The notes: generated by a model not told the origin, from the sequence alone. 64,000 bases of DNA from Sporobacter termitidis DSM 10068 (GCF_900130065.1 NZ_FQXV01000011.1:1-64000), one strand, 5' to 3'. Shown: positions 39,387-49,053, numbered from the stretch's first letter. Program-made: numbers and translations.

Positions 39387-40450
39387 TACTTTTGATATGA
39401 TACGGCTTTTTCCGGATGCACGGGCAGGAAGTCGCCGAGGTTGAAGAGCAGATGCGTGGATTCGTACGGGCCGCCGTCGATGGTGACGGCGACCTTGTCG
39501 GTGTGGAAGTAATTGCCCAGCGTGTCGGCCAGGCTGGCAAGTATCAAGGCTTCCAGCGCCGTCCCGGCGTTCATCTCCGTGACGAAGGATTTTGAGAGAT
39601 CGGCGGTCACGGCGCCGCTGCCGGCGTCGACGGTGATACCGTTGAGCGCGGCGCCCGCTGTCATTACGGGCGTCAGGCCGCTGCCCTGCGGTGGGTTTTT
39701 AAATTCTGCTTCGAGCCTTGAGGCTGCGGTATCCCCGGTGTGAAAGGTAACGGTTTTGTCGATATATGCCACCCTGTCGTTGATGATATCGGGGTAGTAA
39801 AACCGGGTGTCCTCCTTAAGCGGGCTGCCGTCCTCGAATTTTTCAAGCTCGCTGGTGACCGGCGAGGCCGGGTCGCCGGCCGGGATACAGACCCGCTTAA
39901 CGAGCCCGACGCCGGGGGCGTAATACTCCTTGACGGTGCCGCTGACCAGCGAGGCCGTCGTCACCTCCAGCGCCTTGAAGGACCCGTACGGCACCGAGAC
40001 GGCGGCGTCCAGGGCTGTGATGCTCCGCTCCTCCCCGGCGCCGGATTTCCAGGCCGTGCCGACGGCGAGGGGCGCCATGACAAGCACGTCGACCAGCGCG
40101 CGCTGGTCGGTGAAATCGTATCTGTAATTGAGCGCATCCTTTGTAAAGACCTTTGTTACGGTGTCGGTGCCGACCGTATAGACGGCGACGGATTCGGCGC
40201 CGCCGCTATGCGTGCGCAGCTGGGCGGTGCCGGCGCCGATATAGTCCACAGTCGATACGAAGCCGGCGTATTCGCTGCCGAAGCCTTTGTAGGTCATACG
40301 GGTATCGGCCCTGACCGGGAAATAGTCCGCGACGCTTTTTTCGCCGGTGCTCTCCGGCGGCGGCGGCACGCTGCTTGATCCGCCGGGCAGGCCGCACCCC
40401 GACAGCAGGAGAACGGCGGCCATGAGTAAAACGGCGACGGGCTTTTTCAT
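39386..40450 (-). CDS. GerMN-domain lipoprotein
   Basis: The 354-residue product has a signal peptide with lipobox LLSGC (about residue 19). A beta-rich middle region follows, and a C-terminal GerMN domain (DAGSGAVTADLSKSFVTEM, ASLADTLGNYFHTDKVAVTIDG). GerMN occurs in spore-germination and envelope lipoproteins; a specific role cannot be assigned. The ATG at 40450 follows cggaggc; an upstream frame extension is ignored. Confidence 0.8.
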   Translation of the reverse strand: MKKPVAVLLMAAVLLLSGCGLPGGSSSVPPPPESTGEKSVADYFPVRADTRMTYKGFGSEYAGFVSTVDYIGAGTAQLRTHSGGAESVAVYTVGTDTVTKVFTKDALNYRYDFTDQRALVDVLVMAPLAVGTAWKSGAGEERSITALDAAVSVPYGSFKALEVTTASLVSGTVKEYYAPGVGLVKRVCIPAGDPASPVTSELEKFEDGSPLKEDTRFYYPDIINDRVAYIDKTVTFHTGDTAASRLEAEFKNPPQGSGLTPVMTAGAALNGITVDAGSGAVTADLSKSFVTEMNAGTALEALILASLADTLGNYFHTDKVAVTIDGGPYESTHLLFNLGDFLPVHPEKAVSYQK

Positions 40451-40553
40451 AGGAATGCCTCCGAAATGTGATTTTTGTAAAATTTTGCTCCGGGAATGTC
40501 CGATTATTATCGTGGCAAAATAATACCGGCAATTTTTACGTGAAGAGGGCACT

Positions 40554-41993
40554 ATGGAAAAGAAAAAGGGCATTACCGCCGGTCATCTGACGATGCTGGC
40601 GCTGGGAACCGTCATCGGCGGTTCCTTCTTCCTCGGGTCGTCCGTGGCGATCAACGCCGCGGGACCGTCGATCATCATCGCCTATGTTTTCGGCGGCGTA
40701 CTTGTTTATTATATTCTCTATGCGATGTCTGAAATGACAGTCGCCAATCCCGATTACGGCGGCTTCAGGACGTACGCCACAAAAGCCTTCGGCGAGCGGA
40801 CGGGCTTTGTCGTCGGCTGGATCTACTGGGTCGGCATGGCGCTGGGCATGTCCAGCGAGGCCACGGCCGCGTCGATTTTGCTGCGGCAGTGGTTCCCAAA
40901 CATCTCGCTGGCGCTCATGGGCACCGCGATCATCGCCGGCGTCACGCTTATCAATCTGCTGGGCGCGGTCAGGCTCTCGAGGCTGGAAAGCGGCCTTGCC
41001 GGGATCAAGGTGTTTACAGTGGCGGGGTTTATCCTCATCGCCGTGTCGCTGGTGGTCGGCCTGTTCGGCGGGCGCCCCGCCGTCGGGCTCGGCGAGGTGG
41101 CAAGAGAGGCGTTTGCGCCCGGCGGGCTCGGGGGGCTGCTGGGCAGCATGCTGATCGTCATGTTTTCCTACTGCGGCTTTGAGATCATCGCGCTGGCGGC
41201 CTCCGAGGTCAAGGACCCGGGCGTGACGATACCCCGGGCGATCCGTTACACCGTCCTCAGTCTCGTCAGCCTTTTCATCCTGTATATCGCCTTTCTGCTG
41301 CCGCTTGTGCCGACGGCCGAGCTGAACGAAAACACCAGCGCCATCGCGGCCTCTCTGACACGGTACGGCATCGGCTGGGTGGGCACGGTCATCAGCGTCG
41401 TCGTCGTGTCGGCCATCCTCTCGACGATGCTCGCCACCATGTTCGGCCTGGGCAGGATGATGCGCTCGCTGGCCGATGAAGGTCAGGCGCCGCGCTGGCT
41501 CAAGGAGAAGACGGACGTGCCGTACCGGGGTATCCTTGCCTCCGGCGTGGGGATGCTGGCAGCCCTGGGCTTCGGGCTCCTGCTTCCGCGGGTCTACCTC
41601 TTCCTGCTCAGCTCCGGCGGCTTCGCGATACTGTTCACCTACGCCGTGATGATGGCCTCCCATCTGCGCCTGAGAAAAAAATACGGCTGCCCGCCGGAGG
41701 GAAAATGCCAGATGCGCGGGTATCCGTACACCTCGGGCTTCGTCCTGGTCTCGCTCATCGTCGCCATCGTGAGCATGCCCTTTGTCAAGGGGCAGGGCGC
41801 CGGCCTCGTCGCCGGGCTCGTCCTAGTGGTGTTTTTTGAGGCCGCCTTTTCCTTCCTGAAATATTACAGGCGCCGCCACAGGGGCGACGCCATCATCCGC
41901 CCCCTCCGAAACGCCGGCCTGGCCCCGGAATTTTCGAAGGAGCTGACCGATACGGACAAGCGGGATACGGAGGATAAAGGCAAAGAGGAGTAA
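40554..41993 (+). CDS. APC-family amino acid permease
   Basis: The 479-residue product has about 12 membrane segments and the APC signature near the start (LALGTVIGGSFFLGSSVAIN). SYCGFEIIALAASEVKDPGVTIPRAI follows in the middle. The substrate is unknown. A charged C-terminal tail (DTDKRDTEDKGKEE) is cytosolic. gaagagggc precedes the ATG. Confidence 0.9.
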   Translation: MEKKKGITAGHLTMLALGTVIGGSFFLGSSVAINAAGPSIIIAYVFGGVLVYYILYAMSEMTVANPDYGGFRTYATKAFGERTGFVVGWIYWVGMALGMSSEATAASILLRQWFPNISLALMGTAIIAGVTLINLLGAVRLSRLESGLAGIKVFTVAGFILIAVSLVVGLFGGRPAVGLGEVAREAFAPGGLGGLLGSMLIVMFSYCGFEIIALAASEVKDPGVTIPRAIRYTVLSLVSLFILYIAFLLPLVPTAELNENTSAIAASLTRYGIGWVGTVISVVVVSAILSTMLATMFGLGRMMRSLADEGQAPRWLKEKTDVPYRGILASGVGMLAALGFGLLLPRVYLFLLSSGGFAILFTYAVMMASHLRLRKKYGCPPEGKCQMRGYPYTSGFVLVSLIVAIVSMPFVKGQGAGLVAGLVLVVFFEAAFSFLKYYRRRHRGDAIIRPLRNAGLAPEFSKELTDTDKRDTEDKGKEE

Positions 41994-42010
41994 CACAGGA
42001 CATGCCGTAA

Positions 42011-42038
42011 GGGGCGGGTTAGACAACCCGCCCCTTTG
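42011..42038 (+). terminator. Terminator after the APC permease gene
   Basis: The stem ggggcgggtt (42011-42020) pairs with aacccgcccc (42025-42034), followed by ttt. Confidence 0.75.
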
Positions 42039-42073
42039 TGCGTGCGCTTGTTGTGGGGTGCCGCGCCGGGAGG

Positions 42074-42360
42074 AGTTCCCTCCTTCAGTCGCCGGCGGGC
42101 GACGGCTCTCTCGTCTGAGGGAGCCGGGGAATGGGAATGGCGGGCATTCGTGCATCACCCCTACAGGGGCTGATGCACAGCGGCGCGGCACAGGAGGCCC
42201 TCATCCGGCGCTGCGCGCCACCTTCCCCAAGGGGAAGACTTGGTATTCCCGCCTTCGCGGAATCACAATGCGGGGTATGGGGTACGGCCCCATTAAGGGG
42301 TCAGGGAGCGACAGCCCCGCGGGCATTAGTGCGCCGGGTGGGGAATACGGGTGGGTTGGG
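42074..42360. repeat. Repeat island: three small repeat families before the SCIFF maturase stop
   Basis: The island holds a ccctccttcagtcgcc...ctcgtctgagggagc element (42074-42125), an attccc-N8-ggaat core (42245-42263) and a diverged GC-hairpin/G-tract element, copy 7 (about 42260-42360). The last ends gggtggggaatacgggtgggttggg and runs into the maturase coding region. No gene is visible in 41994-42325. Confidence 0.7.
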
Positions 42361-43723
42361 TTTCCAATGCTTCCGCCGCTTTCATCATGACGGCACATTC
42401 GATGCGCTTTTTGAACAGGCGGCAGCCGTAGTCGTAGACGCCGCCGATATCGCCGGTGGCATGGTAGGCGTTGGCCGCGCAGCCGCCGGCGCAGTAGAGG
42501 CGCGCCCAGCAGTCCCGGCATTCGCTCCTGGAATAGGCGTTGCAGCGGGAAAACGCGTCGCGTTTTTCCATATTCGTCACGCCGTCCCAGAGGTTGCCCA
42601 TGAGATAGTCCCTGTCGCCGACGAATTGATGGCACGGGTAGAGCTCACCCGACGGCGTGACGGCCAGATACTCCGTGCCGGAGCCGCAGCCGGCGATACG
42701 CTTATAGATGCAGGGGCCGCCGCTGAGATCGAGCATAAAGTGATAAAACGTAAAGCCCCGGCCCTCTTTTTTCCTTTGAAGCATTTCACGCGCCAAGAGC
42801 TCATACTGATCCATGAGCGCGGGCAGGTCCTCCTCCGTCAGCGCGTAGGGCTCGCCCGGCTTTGACACGACGGGCTCCATGGAGAGCTCCGTAAAGCCCA
42901 GCGCCGCCATGTGGAGAAGGTCGCTTGTAAAATCGGTATTGTGATGGGTGAACGTCCCACGGATGTAATAGTTTTTGCCGCCGCGCCTGTCCACCAGCTC
43001 CTTGAATTTCGGAACGATGCGGTCGTAGCTGCCGCCCCCGCCCGGCGTTTTCCGCAGGCGGTCATTGACCTCACGACGGCCGTCGAGGCTGAGAACGACG
43101 TTTGTCATCTCGCGGTTTGCAAAGTCGATAACGTCGTCGTCAATGAGGACGCCGTTCGTCGTCAGCGTGAAGCGGAAGTTCTTGCCGTGCCCTTTTTCCA
43201 CGCTCCTGGCGTATTTCACGGTCTCCTTGACCACGTCCCAGTTCAGGAGCGGCTCGCCGCCGAAAAAATCCACCTCGAGATTCCGGCGTCCCCCGGAGCT
43301 TTCGATCAGGAAATCGATGGCTCTTTTCGCCACCGGGAGGGACATGAGCGCCTCGTTGCCGTGATACCGCCCCTCTCCGGCAAAGCAGTAGCCGCAGGTG
43401 AGGTTGCAGGCGTGGGAGACGTGCAGGCAGAGCGCCTTGATCTCGCCGCCCCGCCGGGGCGCGAGGCTGACGAACCTGTCCTTGGAAAACAGCTTGCCCG
43501 ACGCTTTCAGCGCCTCGATATCGTCCAGCGCCTCGATAATCTCTTCCCGGGTGACCTGGGGGACGGCGGCGTATTTATCGAGCAGGGCGGCAATGAGCTC
43601 TTCCCTGCCCTTATCCTCGTACATCCCGACGATGTCGAAAACCAGGTCGTCGACCACGTGCACCGCGCCGCTGGCCACGTCCAGGACGATATTATAGCCG
43701 TTTAACTTATACGCATGTACCAT
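42326..43723 (-). CDS. Radical SAM/SPASM maturase for the SCIFF peptide
   Basis: The 465-residue product has the radical-SAM motif CNLTCGYC, an N-terminal peptide-recognition region and a C-terminal SPASM region rich in Cys (CGSGTEYLAVTPSGELYPCH, CRDCWARLYCAGGC). Such enzymes form thioether crosslinks in the SCIFF peptide encoded just upstream. The last residues (LETQPTRIPHPAH) are encoded within a diverged dispersed repeat. Confidence 0.95.
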   Translation of the reverse strand: MVHAYKLNGYNIVLDVASGAVHVVDDLVFDIVGMYEDKGREELIAALLDKYAAVPQVTREEIIEALDDIEALKASGKLFSKDRFVSLAPRRGGEIKALCLHVSHACNLTCGYCFAGEGRYHGNEALMSLPVAKRAIDFLIESSGGRRNLEVDFFGGEPLLNWDVVKETVKYARSVEKGHGKNFRFTLTTNGVLIDDDVIDFANREMTNVVLSLDGRREVNDRLRKTPGGGGSYDRIVPKFKELVDRRGGKNYYIRGTFTHHNTDFTSDLLHMAALGFTELSMEPVVSKPGEPYALTEEDLPALMDQYELLAREMLQRKKEGRGFTFYHFMLDLSGGPCIYKRIAGCGSGTEYLAVTPSGELYPCHQFVGDRDYLMGNLWDGVTNMEKRDAFSRCNAYSRSECRDCWARLYCAGGCAANAYHATGDIGGVYDYGCRLFKKRIECAVMMKAAEALETQPTRIPHPAH

Positions 43724-43738
43724 AAAAATATCTCCGTG

Positions 43739-43782
43739 AAAAAAACAGAATGCCGTTTATCTCCAAAAGGCGAAAAACGGCA
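43739..43782 (-). terminator. Attenuator-like terminator between the SCIFF peptide and maturase genes
   Basis: On the minus strand tgccgttt (43775-43782) pairs with aaacggca (43751-43758), and a T-rich tract with T7 follows. Partial read-through would give more peptide mRNA than enzyme mRNA. Confidence 0.75.
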
Positions 43783-43804
43783 ATTGTTTTTATTTAATCT
43801 GCAA

Positions 43805-43960
43805 TTATTTATTTTCGCTGACGCACTTTTCGCACTGCTGGTTGACGAGGCTGCAGGAGGTTTTGCAGGCCGACTGGCAGGAGGTCTGACATTCGCCGCA
43901 GCCGCCGTTTTCAACGCTCCCAACGAGATCGCGCGTTTCGATGGTGATGATTCTTTTCAT
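43805..43960 (-). CDS. SCIFF ranthipeptide precursor
   Basis: The 51-residue peptide has the conserved core GGCGECQTSCQSACKTSC after an N-terminal leader (MKRIITIETRDLVG). SCIFF peptides normally have six Cys in about 45 residues. This one has a seventh in the extra C-terminal segment CEKCVSENK. The ATG at 43960 follows cagggag. The maturase is the next gene. Confidence 0.95.
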   Translation of the reverse strand: MKRIITIETRDLVGSVENGGCGECQTSCQSACKTSCSLVNQQCEKCVSENK

Positions 43961-43995
43961 AATCCACTTATCTCCCTGATCGTTATTCTCCAACA

Positions 43996-44024
43996 AAGCT
44001 ACCATAATCTCGGCAGTTTGTCAA
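43996..44024 (-). promoter_or_regulatory. Candidate promoter of the SCIFF operon
   Basis: On the minus strand a perfect TTGACA (44019-44024), 17 bases and a weak TAGCTT (43996-44001). Confidence 0.45.
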
Positions 44025-44140
44025 TGTCCGGGCCGGGGTTTGCCGGCAAAAAAAGAGACTCCGCTAAACAAGCAGAGCCCAAAAATGAAGATAGCAACAT
44101 TTACTATGCACGCATAATATAGCAAAATTCGACAGCCTTG

Positions 44141-45583
44141 TCAAAGGTAAGTTCTGGCAGGCGCCGCGCAGTAAATCCCCGACGGCAGCGCGCCTGTGGT
44201 ACTTTTCAGCTGAAGGCCCGCGGCCTGGAGCTCCCGAATGAGCGCGAGCGTCCCGCCGCCGATCACCTCTCCCGGCACGAGAAACGGAATACCCGGGGGA
44301 TACGCCCAGGCATACTCCAGCGCTATAAACCCTTCCGCTTGCGTCAGGGGCCGGCTCTCCCCCGCCAGCGCGGCGGCCTCATACGGCGTCATCGCCTGAT
44401 GCGGCAGGGCCTTCAGCGTGGGGCGGGGCCTTTCGGCGCCGGCGGGGCTCCCGGCGTCTCTGTCGATTTGGCACAGCGCGTCCGACAGGCGGCGGAATGC
44501 GTCCGGGCCGTCGCAGAGGCTCGTCATAGCGACGGCGTAATCGGTATACGCCATCTCCAGCTCGATCTTGTATTTTGATCTCAGCAGCGCCAGCAGCGCC
44601 GGGCCGGTTAAAGCCGTCCCCCGTGTTTCGACGACGAGCTTGCCGGGATCGAAGCCGAAAAAGCCCGGGTGCGCCGGCAGGGAATCCGCGCCGTGACAGA
44701 GAACGCGAAGCCTTTTGAGCGCCGCGGCCCGGCCGTCGAACGCCGCGAGATTGCCCGCATACGCCGCGAAAAGCCGGGCGCCGTCATCCGAGAGCAGCCG
44801 GAGGCACGTGTCGATCGACGCCAGAAGCACGTAGGACGGGCTGCTGGTCTGAAAAATCGACAGCGCGGCCCGAAAGCGGCCTTCGTCGACGCGGCCGGGG
44901 TTTAAAAGCGCCAGCGCGCACTGCGTCAGCGCCGGCAGCGTTTTGTGCAGGCTCGTAACGACGATGTCGGCGCCGCAGCGGGCAGCGTCCGGCGGAAAGG
45001 CCTCGGAAAAGCCGAGATGCGCGCCGTGGGCGGCGTCCACAAGCACCGGGATGCCGTGCCGGTGCGTCGCGCCGCAGACGCCTTTAATATCGCTGACGAC
45101 GCCCTCGTACGTGGGCGAGGTGACGACAACGAGCTTTGCGCCGGGGTTTGCCTCAATCGCCCGGGCGACCGACTCCGGTGTGACGCTCCCGGCGACACCC
45201 GACAAGGCGTCGGCCTCGGGGAGCAGATAGACGGGCCTCAGGCCGCTCGTCAAAACGGCGTTGTAAACGGACTTATGGCAGTTGCGCGCCAGGATCACCG
45301 TGTCGCCGGGCCGGCAGACGGCGTATACGGCGGCAAGTATGCCGCCGGTGGCGCCGTTCACCAGCGGGAACGCCCTTTGGCACCCGTACAGGCACGCGGC
45401 CAGGTCGGCGGTGTCCTTTAAAACGCCGTGAGCGTCGTGCAGGTCGTCAAAGCCGTCGATCTCGGTGATATCGATGCCGTAGGGCAGCGCGTCCCCCAGC
45501 AGCGCCGCGTTTCGTTTATGGCCGGGCATGTGCATGGGCAGAACGCCGCTTTTATTGTAATCCACGAGCCTGTCAATCAGCAT
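44141..45583 (-). CDS. Orn/Lys/Arg-decarboxylase-family PLP enzyme
   Basis: The 480-residue fold-type I PLP protein has HMPGHKRN near the start and the PLP-lysine region ADIVVTSLHKTLPALTQ. A C-terminal domain includes the AYPPGIPFLVPGE motif of this family. It is shorter than the large inducible decarboxylases, like YaaO/SpeA types. The substrate (arginine, lysine or ornithine) cannot be read safely. Confidence 0.9.
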   Translation of the reverse strand: MLIDRLVDYNKSGVLPMHMPGHKRNAALLGDALPYGIDITEIDGFDDLHDAHGVLKDTADLAACLYGCQRAFPLVNGATGGILAAVYAVCRPGDTVILARNCHKSVYNAVLTSGLRPVYLLPEADALSGVAGSVTPESVARAIEANPGAKLVVVTSPTYEGVVSDIKGVCGATHRHGIPVLVDAAHGAHLGFSEAFPPDAARCGADIVVTSLHKTLPALTQCALALLNPGRVDEGRFRAALSIFQTSSPSYVLLASIDTCLRLLSDDGARLFAAYAGNLAAFDGRAAALKRLRVLCHGADSLPAHPGFFGFDPGKLVVETRGTALTGPALLALLRSKYKIELEMAYTDYAVAMTSLCDGPDAFRRLSDALCQIDRDAGSPAGAERPRPTLKALPHQAMTPYEAAALAGESRPLTQAEGFIALEYAWAYPPGIPFLVPGEVIGGGTLALIRELQAAGLQLKSTTGALPSGIYCAAPARTYL

Positions 45584-45642
45584 CGCCGCGCCTCCTTATT
45601 GGAATCAGGATAGTGAATTCCGGCGGAGATGTCAAATTATTT

Positions 45643-46545
45643 TCAGTTCAGCTCTTTCACGGGGTACGCTTCGATATAGCCCCTGTAGCCCATCGGCGCC
45701 AGCTGAAAGCGCGGCGCCGCCTCGGGCGCCCAGTCGTAGCCGTACAGCCTCGGGTCGAACTTTTTGACGTGCTCCCATACCTCGCCGATGGCCTGCTCGA
45801 AGGCCTCGTCGTCATACGGCTCGCCCTGAAACACCATCATCGTGCAGGGCGGCAGGTCGACGAGTTCATACCCGTCCGGCACGAGGTTTGAGTAATCCTG
45901 AGGGACCTCCACACCCTGAACGTACAGGGATGTCCCCGGCGTTACGAGGGCTTTCGGCAGCCACATGCCGATCGGCTCGTACAACGCCTCCTTAACGCTC
46001 GTCAGAACGCTCCACACATCGCAGCCCACTTCTTCGCAGTATTCAAAATAATCCTCCGCAGTTTTCCCGCGCAGCAGGAGACATTTCCTGGCCGGGCGCT
46101 CGATCACCTGGACGAATATCGCCTTGACGGCCGTGTCGCTCATTTGCTTCTCCTCCTTAAAATAATAGCGGAAGGTTTCAATCGCCCGATTGGGCATGAA
46201 CAGCTTGATCGGCGGCGTCTGCAGGCTGTACTTTTTCGGAGAAATGCCAAATGCCTTTGAAAAGGCGCGGGTAAAGCCCTCGTGGGAGCCGAAGACGAAG
46301 TCCAGCGCCACATCCAGAATCCGGTCTCCGCCGTCGCGGAGGGCGAGCGCCGCCTTCGTCAGCCGGCGCGCCCGGATATAGTCGAAGGGACTAAGGCCCG
46401 TTGCCTCCTTGAAAAGCCGCGCGGCATGCCATGGGGAGTACCCCGCCGTGTCGGCCAGCTCCCGGAGCGTGATCGGCTCGGTCATTCTTTCCTCGATATA
46501 TTCCTGCATCGCGGTCGCCGCCCGCGCCGCCTCCAGACTGCTCAT
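45643..46545 (-). CDS. AraC-family regulator with GyrI-like effector domain
   Basis: The 300-residue product has an N-terminal double helix-turn-helix AraC domain (ITLRELADTAGYSPWHAARLFK, GSHEGFTRAFSKAFGISPKKY) and a C-terminal GyrI/effector-binding domain from about residue 140. Rob/SoxS/BmrR-like proteins of this layout respond to small hydrophobic molecules. The ATG at 46545 follows ggaaggtga. Confidence 0.88.
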   Translation of the reverse strand: MSSLEAARAATAMQEYIEERMTEPITLRELADTAGYSPWHAARLFKEATGLSPFDYIRARRLTKAALALRDGGDRILDVALDFVFGSHEGFTRAFSKAFGISPKKYSLQTPPIKLFMPNRAIETFRYYFKEEKQMSDTAVKAIFVQVIERPARKCLLLRGKTAEDYFEYCEEVGCDVWSVLTSVKEALYEPIGMWLPKALVTPGTSLYVQGVEVPQDYSNLVPDGYELVDLPPCTMMVFQGEPYDDEAFEQAIGEVWEHVKKFDPRLYGYDWAPEAAPRFQLAPMGYRGYIEAYPVKELN

Positions 46546-46616
46546 GATTTTCACCTTCCGGGAAGAGTATACATCGTCGCCGCCGCCTTTTCTTGACGCC
46601 GGTTGCGATGTTCGCG

Positions 46617-47408
46617 CTAGACCGTCAGCCATTCCTTTTGGGCGCCGGACCAGCGCGCGTACAGGAGTCTTGCCAGGAGCGGCCTTGGGACGAGAGCGCC
46701 GGCGAGGCGGAACAGCCAGTTTACAAGCCCCGGGATATAAATGGAATATCCCTTTAAAACACGGGAGATGGTCCGGCGCGTCACCTTTTCCAAGGAATTT
46801 GTCGTCACATCGCCCCAGAAGCCCTGGGCCGTGATGCCGGAAATCGCGTCGTCATTCGTCGGCAGGCCGCCGGGGCACAGCGTCAGCACCCGGACGCCGA
46901 GGGGCCGCAGCTCCTCGCCCAGGGCGCAGGCAAACTCCCGGAGGAAGCTCTTTGACGCGGCGTAGGTCGCCTTGAGCGGCATCGGATAGAACGAGGCGAG
47001 GCTGGAGACGAAGACGAGATAGAACGGCCCCTCCGCCCGGTAATTGAGCACCTTATGGGTCATGCGCAGGGTGGCCTCCACATTGAGACGGACGATTTTC
47101 AAAAGCTCGTCGGCGCGCCGCTCCCGAAAGCCGCCCTCGAAGTCGACGCCGGCCACGTTGAGCAGCATGCCGAACTTCACGCCGTTTTCCGCGGCGTCAT
47201 CAAACAGGCCGGCCACGTCGTCGTCCCGCGTCAGGTCGCACTGCCGCGTCAGTACCCTAACGCCGTACCGGCGCGTGATGCCGTGCCCGATGCGCTCGAG
47301 GCCGGGGCCGCTGATATCCGTCAGGTACAGATCGTAGCCGCGTTTGGCGCACTCGTTGGCAAAGGCTCTCCCCAGGCCGCCGGCGGCCCCTGTGATCAGG
47401 ACATACAT
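46617..47408 (-). CDS. Short-chain dehydrogenase/reductase
   Basis: The 263-residue product has the NAD(P) motif TGAAGGLGRA, the NVAG motif, the catalytic SS...YAASK and a hydrophobic C-terminal segment that may bind membrane. The start at 47408 overlaps the upstream SDR stop by 13 bases and follows ggggggat, so it is translationally coupled. The substrate is unknown. Confidence 0.88.
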   Translation of the reverse strand: MYVLITGAAGGLGRAFANECAKRGYDLYLTDISGPGLERIGHGITRRYGVRVLTRQCDLTRDDDVAGLFDDAAENGVKFGMLLNVAGVDFEGGFRERRADELLKIVRLNVEATLRMTHKVLNYRAEGPFYLVFVSSLASFYPMPLKATYAASKSFLREFACALGEELRPLGVRVLTLCPGGLPTNDDAISGITAQGFWGDVTTNSLEKVTRRTISRVLKGYSIYIPGLVNWLFRLAGALVPRPLLARLLYARWSGAQKEWLTV

Positions 47409-48259
47409 GATTCGATCCCCCCAAATTTGATGCCGCACAGCTTTTCGCTGAGCTCAAAAAGCCTCTCGGCGTTCCTCCGGCCGACCTGGCGGCTGGCCGC
47501 CCTGGGGCCCCGGATGTCATGGCACAGGCCGTCCGGCGCCGTTTCGGCGCCGATCAGCCGCGCGTAGATCTCAGCCGGGACGGACGGGTCGACGCCGTGC
47601 TTTTTCCGCCGCGCCCAGACGAAGCCCACGAGCCCGCCGGTGTTCTTGCTGCCGATCTCCGTCCGGACAAGTCCGGGGTCGACGCCGTAGGCCCGGAGCC
47701 CCAGGCCGGCGTAACGGTCGTTGAGGCCGTAAGCGAACAGCATGTTGCAGAGCTTGGACTGCTTGTAGGCCATGAGCGGCCTGTAGCGCCTTTCATACAT
47801 GACGTCCTGCCAGTGCATTCGCATCATCCTGTGGGAGCCGCTGGACGTCATCACCACCCGGCCGCCTTCCAGCAGGTTCGGCAGCAGCTCATGCGTCAGG
47901 AGAAAGCCCGCCAGGTGGTTGAGTGCGAGCTGGTGCTCGTAGCCCTCTGGGGTCGTCATATACCAGTTGCGCACACAGCCGGCGTTATTCACCAGAGCAT
48001 GGAGCCGCCCGCCGCTCGTCTTCTCCAGCTCCTCCTTTATTTTCACCGCCAGAGCGCGGACCTCCGACGGCAGCATCAAATCGCCGTGGAAAAAGGTGAT
48101 ATCGCCGGCCGGGACGCAACCGCGCAGCTTCTCTTCCGCCGCCCGGGCGTTTTCCGCGCTGCGGCCCAGCCCGATGACGCGGCAGCCGCTTTTAAGGAGC
48201 GCGGCGCAGACCTCAAAGCCGATGCCGGACGTGGCGCCCGTCACAACAACTGTTTTCAT
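47396..48259 (-). CDS. Short-chain dehydrogenase/reductase, retinol-dehydrogenase-like
   Basis: The 287-residue product has TGATSGIGFEV, NNAG and YKQSK (catalytic Tyr/Lys). It resembles the WWOX/retinol dehydrogenase branch of SDRs. The ATG at 48259 follows gggagg. The frame runs on upstream over the DUF1700 gene, but that part is a shadow. Confidence 0.87.
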   Translation of the reverse strand: MKTVVVTGATSGIGFEVCAALLKSGCRVIGLGRSAENARAAEEKLRGCVPAGDITFFHGDLMLPSEVRALAVKIKEELEKTSGGRLHALVNNAGCVRNWYMTTPEGYEHQLALNHLAGFLLTHELLPNLLEGGRVVMTSSGSHRMMRMHWQDVMYERRYRPLMAYKQSKLCNMLFAYGLNDRYAGLGLRAYGVDPGLVRTEIGSKNTGGLVGFVWARRKKHGVDPSVPAEIYARLIGAETAPDGLCHDIRGPRAASRQVGRRNAERLFELSEKLCGIKFGGIESCMS

Positions 48260-48336
48260 GAATGAAACCTCCCATGCGCTGCAGCGCATAACCCTGGTAA
48301 ATTCCTCCCGCGCAAGGGAGGTTTTGTCTATTGCCT

Positions 48337-49053
48337 CTACTGGAACCAGTGCCAGACGTGCCAGAACTCCAACGCGCCGGCGCCGATGGACAGGACGATG
48401 TAGCCAATGACAAAGCTCACGCCGAAGGCGACCAGCGCGATCAGCGCGGCGGAACGCAGACGCCGGCGCGGGACGTCCTTCAGCATCGGGTGTTTGGCCA
48501 GCGGCGGGTATTTGCCGCCCGACAGCATGTTCTTGTGCCATCTCCTGTAAGCCCTGCACAGCTGCACCGCCAGCGCCCAGCTGTAGACCGCCGCCACAGC
48601 CAGGAGCACGCCGAAGGCGATGAGCGCCACGGCCAGGAACACCGCGCCGAAATACGGCATCGGCGGAATGAAAACGATGCCCTGGGGCAGCAGCGGCCCT
48701 AACAGCAGGCAGACGCCGCAGAGCGCCGAAGCCACCGCCGCCGCGCCCAGCACGAGCACCCAAGCGGAGAGCACGATAAAGAACGACGCGACAAAAATAT
48801 CGGCAAACGCGAGCCCAATCCCCACTACGAGCTTCCCGGCGCCTTTGCCCTCCGCCTTTGTCCCGACGGACGCAAACTGCAGGGCGATCTCCGCCGGCTT
48901 CCCCAGCTTGGCGGCGATCTCCTCCTCGGTATAGCCGTCCGCCATTTTGCGGGTAAAATGCTCGTCGTATTCCGCCAGGAGCTCATCAATATCCTCGACG
49001 TTTCTTGCTTTCAGCTGATTTTTCAGCTCATTCAGGTAACTGTGCTTGTTCAT
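48337..49053 (-). CDS. DUF1700 membrane protein
   Basis: The 238-residue product starts with a helical DUF1700/HAAS-like region (YLNELKNQLKARNVEDIDELLAEYDEH, AAKLGKPAEIA) followed by about four membrane helices. Such proteins are commonly paired with PadR regulators. The ATG overlaps the padR stop by four bases. Confidence 0.88.
   Translation of the reverse strand: MNKHSYLNELKNQLKARNVEDIDELLAEYDEHFTRKMADGYTEEEIAAKLGKPAEIALQFASVGTKAEGKGAGKLVVGIGLAFADIFVASFFIVLSAWVLVLGAAAVASALCGVCLLLGPLLPQGIVFIPPMPYFGAVFLAVALIAFGVLLAVAAVYSWALAVQLCRAYRRWHKNMLSGGKYPPLAKHPMLKDVPRRRLRSAALIALVAFGVSFVIGYIVLSIGAGALEFWHVWHWFQ

Noticed and set aside
48387-48763. N-terminal extension of the first SDR gene to 48763
   Set aside because: The extension overlaps the DUF1700 gene in another frame and has the composition of a shadow; the SDR motif begins at 48259.
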